This document shows, one piece after another, positions 51,208 to 58,102 of a stretch of DNA of 64,000 nucleotides. The stretch spans positions 62,001 through 126,000 of the forward strand of contig NZ_JAMQAW010000042.1 of NCBI RefSeq assembly GCF_023701525.1, read 5' to 3'. This stretch comes from Streptomyces albipurpureus (GTDB taxonomy: Bacteria; Actinomycetota; Actinomycetes; Streptomycetales; Streptomycetaceae). Position 1 is the stretch's first letter, and every line of letters begins with the position of its first letter. The position numbers and the translations under genes are program-made. The notes beneath the pieces were generated by a model. That model saw only the letters and a program-made list of their open reading frames with translations, was not told the DNA's origin and did no database searches.

Positions 51208-53259
51208 TCAACGGGTCACGACCACCCCGACGATGAAGCCGCTCACGCTCATCAGGAGCGAGAGCGTGACGATCATGACGACGAGGATCTTGTTCGAGCG
51301 GCTCTGCATCTCGGAGGCCCGTGCCAGCTCGTTGGCGTAGGAGTCCTTGTCGTCCCGCATTTCGCCCAGGCGCAGCTCATACCGCTTGGCCACGGATTCC
51401 TCGACCGTCGACAGCTGCTGGAGCAGGTCGGTGGCCCGCGCCAGCTGGGAACTGGTTTTCTGCTTCTCCAGGTCGAGGTTGTGCTGCCACTCGGTGTCCC
51501 GAGCCGTCATCTGCGTGATGGCGTCCGTGCGGCTGCGTTCGAGCTCTTCCTCCATCCGGCGAATCCGGTCGGCGTGCTCAGCGCGCACCGACTCCAGGAG
51601 GCCCTGCTGCTCCCGGCGCAGGACGCCGATCTCGTCCTTCGTCCGCAGGTGCTCGGCCAGCGTCTCGGACTGGGCGATGTCGGCCTTGCGGTTGTCGTCG
51701 ACGATCCGCTGGATCTCGGACTTCCACTGGTTCAGTCGCCCTTCCTCGGCCGCCAGGTACCCCGACTGGCGCTCGGCCAGTACCTCGAAGACCCGCGTCT
51801 GCCCGGTCTGCATCTTCAGCGTCGCGTCCGAACGCCGGACACGTAGGATCTCCTGCTGGTTGTGCGCGTGGGTATCCTCGATGTCCCGTTCGATCACGGC
51901 GACGGAGTCGATCTGCTCGCGCTCCATCTTCGGGCGGTTGCGCTCCTTGTACTGCAGTTCCGCCGAGAGCGCCGCCTGCTGGGCCACCTTGGAGGCCTGT
52001 GACTCGTAGTCCTTGGCGATCTCCGCCCGGCGGGCCCGGATCTTCTCGTCCTTCTCCGCCTGCCGCTGCTGGTGCTCGGCCTCGGCGGCGTCCTTCAGCA
52101 GTTTGTACCGGGAGCCGGCACGGTCGGTGGCCACATCGCGGATGACCTGCTCGGTGTGCGCCGACATGAGGTTGACGTAGAGCGCCCGCAGCTCGTCCTC
52201 GTGCGCGGAACGGAGCTGCGTCAGGTCGGCGTTCGCCTGCCTGTTGAGCTGAGCGACCTGGTCCCCGAGCCACTCCGTCGCGCCCTCGGGCACAGCGATC
52301 TGCACGACCGGTGCGCCGATGGCGAAGGTCGCGTTGAACTCATCGAGCCGGACATCCAGGTTCAGCTCCTCGGAGAGGAACCGGCGGGCGATGACGTCGC
52401 GCACCTGGGCCTGGTCGGTTGGCAGCACAGTGCCGTCGGCCTCCTGGTAGTCACCCTCGATGCCGTAGCCGGCGTCGGTCTCGTCGAAACCCTCGTAGCC
52501 GACCACCTCGTCGCCGTCGTAGTCCGGCCCCGACTCGACCGGCGCGAAGCCCGCGTCGTCCTGGTCGAACACGGGCGTGTCCGCCCCCTCATCGACGACG
52601 TCGCTGAAGAGCGGCTCGTCGTCAAGGCTCTCGCCAGCCCCCTCGTCACTGGGGATCTCGTCGGAGATCGCATCCCCCGCGTCCTCCCCGAGGACCGCGG
52701 GGGCAGGGCCGGTGGCGCCGGCCTCGACGACCAGGCCGCTGTGCTCCGCCCACGCCTTCTCACCCAGGGCCTCTTCGAGACTCGTGGTGCCCGCGATGAC
52801 AGAGCGGGCCTGCGCGAAGGTCGCATCGTTCACCAGATCGACGAGGAGATCGCCGCTGGGCTTCTGCCACACGACGGCCCAGGTGTAGGCGGCGCCGGTG
52901 AGCAGCCCGTACTCCTCCACGCGCTCGAGGGTCCCGCCGGTGGGGATGATGCCGAAGACCTCCTCTTCGATCATCTCCGCCGTGGCCACCGTGCGGATCT
53001 GGTCGGAGCTGATGAGCTCGATGATCGAGCCCTTCGCCTCGTCCCGGCCGTGCCGCTTGCTCAAGCCGCCGATGTCGTCGGCTGCGAGGACGAGCATCAC
53101 CCAGGCTGTACCGCTGGGAAGGACGAACGGAGTGTTCGACCGCAGCAGCTCGACTGCAGCCGGGATCGCCGTCTCTCTCACCACGGAGGCCAGAAGCTCG
53201 TCGGGCTTCTTCTTGCGCACCTTTCCCTGGCGGACCGATGCCGTTCCCAGAATGCCCAT
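51208..53259 (-). CDS. Tail-anchored long coiled-coil protein
   Basis: A 683-residue protein in four parts. Residues ~15-165 are a folded alpha/beta domain with strands AWVMLVLAADDIGG and TWAVVWQKPSGDLLVDLV. Next is a very acidic Asp/Glu/Gly linker (~185-290). Residues ~350-650 form an almost continuous Glu/Arg/Gln coiled coil. One C-terminal transmembrane helix follows (~657-681, LVVMIVTLSLLMSVSGFIVG). The domain faces the cytoplasm if the tail is anchored. The N-domain is unfamiliar. It lies between the ClpB-like and coupling ATPases and is probably a scaffold or tether of the transfer apparatus (inference). Confidence 0.65.
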   Translation of the reverse strand: MGILGTASVRQGKVRKKKPDELLASVVRETAIPAAVELLRSNTPFVLPSGTAWVMLVLAADDIGGLSKRHGRDEAKGSIIELISSDQIRTVATAEMIEEEVFGIIPTGGTLERVEEYGLLTGAAYTWAVVWQKPSGDLLVDLVNDATFAQARSVIAGTTSLEEALGEKAWAEHSGLVVEAGATGPAPAVLGEDAGDAISDEIPSDEGAGESLDDEPLFSDVVDEGADTPVFDQDDAGFAPVESGPDYDGDEVVGYEGFDETDAGYGIEGDYQEADGTVLPTDQAQVRDVIARRFLSEELNLDVRLDEFNATFAIGAPVVQIAVPEGATEWLGDQVAQLNRQANADLTQLRSAHEDELRALYVNLMSAHTEQVIRDVATDRAGSRYKLLKDAAEAEHQQRQAEKDEKIRARRAEIAKDYESQASKVAQQAALSAELQYKERNRPKMEREQIDSVAVIERDIEDTHAHNQQEILRVRRSDATLKMQTGQTRVFEVLAERQSGYLAAEEGRLNQWKSEIQRIVDDNRKADIAQSETLAEHLRTKDEIGVLRREQQGLLESVRAEHADRIRRMEEELERSRTDAITQMTARDTEWQHNLDLEKQKTSSQLARATDLLQQLSTVEESVAKRYELRLGEMRDDKDSYANELARASEMQSRSNKILVVMIVTLSLLMSVSGFIVGVVVTR

Positions 53260-53310
53260 TGATGCCGACCCCTTCGCTTAAAGAACACAGCCCGCCTGAT
53301 TTATGAGTAC

Positions 53311-53362
53311 CCTATCGCCGCCCTATCGATGTAGGCAACTAAAGGGCATGAATGGGCTATCG
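53311..53362. promoter_or_regulatory. Three CTATCG motifs upstream of the coiled-coil gene
   Basis: CTATCG occurs at 53312-53317, 53323-53328 and 53357-53362, starting 11 and 34 bases apart, near one and three helical turns. The first is part of CCTATCGC (53311-53318), the complement of the GCGATAGG found before the polymerase-like and 180-aa genes. Confidence 0.5.
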
Positions 53363-53400
53363 ACTCATCGGTCAAGTGGTTGCCGGTGTCCTCGGCTGAC

Positions 53401-56349
53401 TCATCGCACGGCGCTGACCTCGACGTAGGCGTCGGAACTCAGCAGGTTCTTGTCGTCGCTGACCAGGTCGCCGACGACGTCGATGCGGATCCGTCGCTGC
53501 GTTGGGTGCTCGTTGAGGACCGTCGCCACCGTGGTGGTGACCTCGTCGGTCAGCTTCGACACGGCCGCACGTGCGCCACCGGCATCGGAGTCGGTGTCGC
53601 CCTTGTCCTCGATGAGGTACTGCAGGACCCTCGGATCGACGTCGACCCGCACGTTGTGCTTGACGAACACCTCCTGCACCATCTGGCGCAGCTTCTTCCG
53701 CACGATCCTCTGCTGCGTCGGCAGTGACAGCGGCTGAAAGGGCACGATCGCGTCGATACGGCCCAGCAGCTCGGGCGGGAACCGGTTGTCGCCCGTAGTC
53801 GAGGAGATTGAGCGGCGGATGAGTTTCTCGTACTCCATCAGCTGCTTGCCCGAGCCGGTGTCGTCGGCGGCGTACTGCGAGATGCTTTTGTAGATCTCCG
53901 AGCCGGCGTTCGTCGTCAGAACGATGTACGTGTTGAGGAAGCTCACTTCGCGGTTGTTGTCGTCGTTGAGCCGGCCGTCGTCGAGCACCTGCAGCAGCAC
54001 GCGTGTGACCATCGCCGAGGCCTTCTCGACCTCGTCGAAAAGCAGCACGGCGTGGGAGAGGTCCCACACACGCTTGGTGAGCTCGGAGCGGAAGGCCGCG
54101 AACGACGAGTCCTCGGCGTACTCCGTCATGTCGAACCGGATCAGGTGCCGCTGGTCGTCGCCGAACAGCAGCTTCGCCAGCTGCTTCGTGAGCTCCGTGT
54201 TGTGCGTGACCACGAACTGGCCAGCCTGGTAGAGGTGTTCCTCGTCGTTGATGTAGATGCACGACGAGCTCTGCTGCTTCGGCAGCTTCTCGATTGACGC
54301 GATGCCGACCATGTCGAACCTCTTCACGCGCCTACGACCCGCGGTCTCGATGACCGCGCGCCGTGCGATTTCGTGCTTCCGGGGGAGGGAGAAGAACCGG
54401 GCCTTGACCTCGTTGCCCACCTTCACGTGCACGTCGTACTCGGTTAGTTCGCGCCCGCCCTCCCTCGTGCGTGTCCACGATTTGACCGTGTTCGAGACGC
54501 CGAGCGAGAACAACACCTCCCTGAGGTCCTCCGCGAGCCCCTTGGAAAACGTTGAGTACGAGACGTTGAAGCGGTCGTTCGAGCCGCCGATTGATCCGTC
54601 GGTGTCGAAAAGGCCCCGCACCAGTGCCCACCGCTGCTGTACCGATCCGTGTTTGTACCTCTCCGGGATGCGGCGCTCCGCCGAGCGCGCACCAATCAGA
54701 TCGGGAACCGAGGCAAGCACGTACTTCGTCTGGTACAGCGAATCGCGGCGGTCCTCCACCGAGCCGACGCCGAGAGGGAAGACCCAGCTGTAGCTGTGCC
54801 CGTACGACTTCGGAGCCGATCCCAGCCATTCGCCCACCATCCACACGGTGTGGTCGGCGTCGTCCCCGTCAGACGAGAGCGTCAGCTGCGTCTCAGTGAG
54901 GCACCCGTTGCCGATGAGGACGCCCAAGACGTACGGGTCGACGTCGAAGTCCTGCTCCGGCCAGTGCACTGGTCCATTCGCCGGGATGAAGAACTTCAGA
55001 TGCTCCCGAGAGTCGCCGGGGTAGGTCCACGCGACGCCACGCTCGACCATTTCCTGCGTGCTCAGCACCATCGGCGCGACGTCCTTGCCCGCATGCTTCT
55101 TCGACCGCTGCGTGGCTGTGTAGACCGTCCACAAGTGCGGTCCTCCAACGTCGAGAGTCCGGCCGTCCCAGAGCGTGACCCGGTAGACGTTCTGCATGCC
55201 CTGCGGGAAGTGTCCAAGCACCTCGACCGGGCGACCTTGGCGACCGAATACTCTGTCGCCCGGGGCCAGGTCGCCGTGCAGCTTCCAAGTGGTCTCGCCG
55301 TCGCTCGAGTAGACAGGAACCTTGGTCGAGTCGATGCAGAATTTCCCCGTTCCTGTGGAGCCCGTGAACAGCAGGCTCGCCATTGGCTTGCCCTTGTCGT
55401 TGAGGTCCGCCACCGACAGCTGCAGGCGACGTGCCACCGCGCTGGTTGCCCAGTCCTGGCTGAACACCTCCTCGTCCAGCTGCTTCTTGATCTTCGCGCC
55501 GTCGACCTTGAAGGCCACGTTGACGTTCAGGGTCTCCATGAGCACGTCCGAGAGCAGGTGCCGGTCCATCGGCCGATGCGTCAGGCGATGCCAGCCGACC
55601 ATGGAGTCGAGTACGAGAATGGACTTGCGCGGCTGGGCGCTGGACGGCATGTAGCGCTGGGTGTACTCGTAGATCTGGCGGAAGATGTGGTCGTCGTAGA
55701 ACTCGGCGGCCACCCCGTACCGTTCGGCCATGCCCTGAAGGATCTTGATGGTCGTTGCCTGGTCCGGCGGGTTGATGTTGATGCGCTGCAGGCGCTCGAC
55801 GAGCGGCTGGTTCGGCGAGATGTGCTTGTGGAACTCCTCATAGGTCGTGGCTGCGATGATCCTGATGCCGCGGGTTCCCGAGGCGGCCAGAACGGGCTTG
55901 ATCGCTTCGACGGCGGCGTCGGAGAGCTGGACGATCTGGTGGAACTCGTCGATGAAGAGGACCAGTTCGAGATTCTGATCCTTGACGAAGTCCTCGGCCT
56001 CGTCGAAGAAGCCCTTGAGTATCGCGGCCATGTTCTCGGCACTGCCCGCCGCGGAGACCATGCGCGCCGGATCCACTTCGAGGTAGAGGCGGTCCTTGTC
56101 GACCAGCATCGTGGCCTGGACCAGAGCCGTTTTGCCCGTGCCGGCTTCGGCCAGCAGAAGCGCGTTGCACAGCTCGGGACGGCTCATCGAGGCCAGTAGC
56201 TGTGTTGTCTCGTGCTCGCGACCGACGATGTCGCGCTCGGCCCTCTTCAGCGGCTCCGAGAGCGTGGACAGGAGCCGGTAGCGCTCGTTGAGCTGTGCCT
56301 TGTGAAACATGCCGTGCAGAACCTCTCCACTGGACCGCAGATATGACAA
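53401..56349 (-). CDS. ClpA/ClpB-like double AAA+ ATPase interrupted by an intein
   Basis: The precursor is 982 residues; without the 381-residue intein the ATPase is 601. First AAA+: Walker A AEAGTGKTA (~68-75) and Walker B LVLFIDEFHQ (~129-138). The second begins with GSTGTGK (330-336), where the intein enters. It resumes with TELTKQLAKLLFG (from 718), Walker B LLFDEVEK (~769-776), a sensor Asn in LTTNAG and PPELLGRID. The mature Walker A would be GSTGTGKT. The ClpB middle coiled coil and N-terminal repeats are missing. It sits in the transfer region, so remodelling of transfer or replication proteins is a likely job. It is a diverged relative of the protein encoded at 21.4-23.4 kb. Confidence 0.9.
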   Translation of the reverse strand: MSYLRSSGEVLHGMFHKAQLNERYRLLSTLSEPLKRAERDIVGREHETTQLLASMSRPELCNALLLAEAGTGKTALVQATMLVDKDRLYLEVDPARMVSAAGSAENMAAILKGFFDEAEDFVKDQNLELVLFIDEFHQIVQLSDAAVEAIKPVLAASGTRGIRIIAATTYEEFHKHISPNQPLVERLQRININPPDQATTIKILQGMAERYGVAAEFYDDHIFRQIYEYTQRYMPSSAQPRKSILVLDSMVGWHRLTHRPMDRHLLSDVLMETLNVNVAFKVDGAKIKKQLDEEVFSQDWATSAVARRLQLSVADLNDKGKPMASLLFTGSTGTGKFCIDSTKVPVYSSDGETTWKLHGDLAPGDRVFGRQGRPVEVLGHFPQGMQNVYRVTLWDGRTLDVGGPHLWTVYTATQRSKKHAGKDVAPMVLSTQEMVERGVAWTYPGDSREHLKFFIPANGPVHWPEQDFDVDPYVLGVLIGNGCLTETQLTLSSDGDDADHTVWMVGEWLGSAPKSYGHSYSWVFPLGVGSVEDRRDSLYQTKYVLASVPDLIGARSAERRIPERYKHGSVQQRWALVRGLFDTDGSIGGSNDRFNVSYSTFSKGLAEDLREVLFSLGVSNTVKSWTRTREGGRELTEYDVHVKVGNEVKARFFSLPRKHEIARRAVIETAGRRRVKRFDMVGIASIEKLPKQQSSSCIYINDEEHLYQAGQFVVTHNTELTKQLAKLLFGDDQRHLIRFDMTEYAEDSSFAAFRSELTKRVWDLSHAVLLFDEVEKASAMVTRVLLQVLDDGRLNDDNNREVSFLNTYIVLTTNAGSEIYKSISQYAADDTGSGKQLMEYEKLIRRSISSTTGDNRFPPELLGRIDAIVPFQPLSLPTQQRIVRKKLRQMVQEVFVKHNVRVDVDPRVLQYLIEDKGDTDSDAGGARAAVSKLTDEVTTTVATVLNEHPTQRRIRIDVVGDLVSDDKNLLSSDAYVEVSAVR
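54199..55341 (-). mobile_element. Intein with LAGLIDADG homing endonuclease, class 3-like
   Basis: A 381-residue insertion (precursor residues 337-717) splits the second Walker A exactly between Lys336 and Thr718. The N-part has the Hint pattern (STKVPVYSSDGE...LAPGDRVFG). The C-part ends VVTHN before the extein Thr. Two LAGLIDADG motifs, YVLGVLIGNG (~473-482) and LVRGLFDTDGS (~577-586), mark a DOD endonuclease. Residue 1 is Phe, not Cys or Ser. Trp407 in the B block (PHLW), Cys697 in the F block (SSSCI) and Thr715 in the G block fit the WCT signature of class 3 inteins, which splice without an N-terminal nucleophile. The alternative, a class 1 intein starting at Cys338, would leave Phe in the Walker A. 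Confidence 0.85.
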
Positions 56350-56356
56350 GGAAAAG

Positions 56357-56390
56357 CGAGAGGCCGCAGCATGGGCTCCGGCGCCTCTCG
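56357..56390. terminator. Hairpin just upstream of the intein-containing gene
   Basis: CGAGAGGC (56357-56364) pairs with GCCTCTCG (56383-56390). It lies only eight bases before the ATG on the minus strand, so it is more likely a leader structure or terminator remnant than an operon end. Confidence 0.4.
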
Positions 56391-56508
56391 TGACGTGCTC
56401 TGGTTGCTGTCGCTCACCCTCCGTACTCGGGCTCGCGGGACCGAGGCCTTTGTCGGCCCCGCACTGCGCGGTCTTCAGGTCACAAGATCCGGTGCTTCAC
56501 TGAGGGGA

Positions 56509-56542
56509 AGAGGGCGCCGTCCGGGGATTGACGGCGCCCTCT
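56509..56542 (-). terminator. Terminator of the secreted-protein gene
   Basis: AGAGGGCGCCGTC (56509-56521) pairs exactly with GACGGCGCCCTCT (56530-56542). The gap from 56350 to 56605 holds no gene. Confidence 0.85.
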
Positions 56543-56605
56543 GAATCGGTGGCCTTCTGCGCAACCGCACCATGCAGTGTGCTCAGGCGGGCGGAACCGA
56601 CCGAA

Positions 56606-57172
56606 TTAGACGACCGGCGAGGTCGTGAAGTTGTGGCTGTGGTACCCACCGCAGCACTTACGCCAGTCGAGCTGCAGAACACCGTCCGCGAGCCCCTTGG
56701 CCCTGCCGGCCTTCCACTTGATGCTGCCGGTGGTGTACGAACCGTCGTAGTTGCCCCAACCGTTCGAGTTCTCCAGCTGTCCCTCGATGCCGTAGAAGTC
56801 CTTCGACGTCTTGACCGGATCCGTTCCGGACTGGGACTTCTTGACCTGGAGCCGGAAGCGCGCCGAGTCGAAGATGTGGCTGTCGTCGAGCGTCCCGAAG
56901 AGGGGACCGTCCCACGAGACCTTGGCGTAGGCGTAAACGTACGAACCCGAACGCTTGGCGCACAGAGTCGTCTTGACGTCCCACTGGTCAGCCCAGGGAC
57001 CGCTGTAGCTCGCGGTGTCGATCGACTTGGCGGAGGTCTTGCACTTGTAGGAGGCCGCATTGGCTGGCGATGCCAGGACCATCGTGCCGGCTACCGCGAC
57101 GACGGTCAGCAAGCCGGCGCTCAGCCGACGGGCCCGTCGGCGGGGCAGGAATGATTGGAACACAGGATTCAT
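56606..57172 (-). CDS. Secreted protein with signal peptide, 188 aa
   Basis: The start is the ATG at 57172; an earlier in-frame ATG adds unlikely sequence. Residues 1-40 form a twin-Arg-flanked but Sec-like signal peptide (RRRARRLSAGLLTVVAVAGT...ASPANA) with cleavage after ANA. The mature ~149 residues are aromatic-rich and beta-like, with Cys at the start (YKCKTS), in the centre (TTLCAKRSG) and near the end (RKCCGGYH). These could give disulfides or a lipid-independent compact fold. I know no name for it. It stands alone between terminators inside the transfer region, so it may be cargo, for example a secreted factor or inhibitor. Confidence 0.75.
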   Translation of the reverse strand: MNPVFQSFLPRRRARRLSAGLLTVVAVAGTMVLASPANAASYKCKTSAKSIDTASYSGPWADQWDVKTTLCAKRSGSYVYAYAKVSWDGPLFGTLDDSHIFDSARFRLQVKKSQSGTDPVKTSKDFYGIEGQLENSNGWGNYDGSYTTGSIKWKAGRAKGLADGVLQLDWRKCCGGYHSHNFTTSPVV

Positions 57173-57363
57173 GGAGGGATCCCCCTGGATGAAGCGGAGG
57201 CCCCGGCGTTGTCGGACAGTCAGCCGAACCCTGGAGCTGGACTCCAGTTGATCCCGGACATGACTATTCTGAGCACGGCGCGGTAGCACGCGCCTGCAGG
57301 AGCACCCCAGTGATTGGTTTGGGTTCCAGTGCTGGTGGTGTAGTGACTCGGGTGAGTCAGTGG

Positions 57364-57393
57364 TGGCCGTTCCTACCCGAATAGGGACGGCCA
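57364..57393 (-). terminator. Terminator of the 180-aa gene
   Basis: TGGCCGTTCCTA (57364-57375) pairs with TAGGGACGGCCA (57382-57393) with one mismatch in twelve. Confidence 0.8.
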
Positions 57394-57424
57394 TCGGCAT
57401 TTTCAGACGAGGCTTGACTCAGCC

Positions 57425-57967
57425 TCAGCCGACCGCCGGCTCGTCGACCTCGACTGCTTGCTCCTGCTCGGCATCGACAGCCGCGGCCTGAGCCTGCGAC
57501 TCCTTGGCCGCGGCCTGTACCTCGTGGGCGGCGCGCATGGACGCGAACTGGTTGTCCAGTGTCTTGTTGTCGACCTTGAACTCAGAGGCCTCGACGGACT
57601 TGGTGTTGACCACCAGGCCGGTGCCACGTGTCGCGGGCATCACGTTGCTCTTGAAGCCGTAGACGGTGCCGACCTCGTTGCCGCTCTTGTCCAGGATCGG
57701 CTCGGTGTTCGGTCCCGCGGCCTTGGCGATCTCCTCCATCTGGCGGGTGGAGTACGGAGCGCCGTTGTTGTAGTGGACCTTGCCGTTCTCGCCCTGAATC
57801 CGATCGGACTTCAGGTGCAGGTTCGTCTGCGCCGGGCCGCGCGGATCTCGAGCGTCGAGCTGGACGTCGGCGTACTGGGACTTGCTGTCCTTGGTGACGC
57901 CGTTCTTGTAGACCTTCGCGATGAGGTTGACTCCGGTCATCGCGCCCTTGCCCTTGAGATGTGCCAT
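57425..57967 (-). CDS. Hypothetical protein, 180 aa
   Basis: The ATG at 57967 has GGGAGAG 6-12 bases upstream; the longer frame to 58087 lacks support. Residues 1-110 look like a compact beta-rich domain (MTGVNLIAKVYKNGVTKDSK, QYADVQLDARDPRG). The tail is an Ala/Gln/Glu-rich helix or linker. The layout recalls the putative OB-type protein at 14.8 kb, but no clear homology is visible. Placed next to the relaxase, it could bind transferred single-stranded DNA or be a relaxosome component. Both are inference. Confidence 0.5.
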   Translation of the reverse strand: MAHLKGKGAMTGVNLIAKVYKNGVTKDSKSQYADVQLDARDPRGPAQTNLHLKSDRIQGENGKVHYNNGAPYSTRQMEEIAKAAGPNTEPILDKSGNEVGTVYGFKSNVMPATRGTGLVVNTKSVEASEFKVDNKTLDNQFASMRAAHEVQAAAKESQAQAAAVDAEQEQAVEVDEPAVG

Positions 57968-58075
57968 GATCTCTCCCTCATTTGCTCCGACTGCCCTCTG
58001 ACAAGTCGGCAGTGACCAGTCACATCGTCCGGACAGGGAGTCGATTCCCCGTCGAACGCTCCTTACGCTAATGCT

Positions 58076-58083
58076 GCGATAGG
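58076..58083. promoter_or_regulatory. GCGATAGG upstream of the 180-aa gene
   Basis: A GCGATAGG identical to that before the polymerase-like gene lies 110 bases upstream of this gene and 20 bases past the relaxase gene's stop. It is part of an AT-containing patch (CTAATGCTGCGATAGGACATTCG). Confidence 0.4.
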
Positions 58084-58102
58084 ACATTCGACAAGTCTTT
58101 AA

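Noticed and set aside
48459..51236. 925-aa open frame on the plus strand opposite the coupling protein
   Set aside because: Antisense shadow of the VirD4/TraG gene; no motifs and a composition typical of out-of-frame GC-rich DNA.
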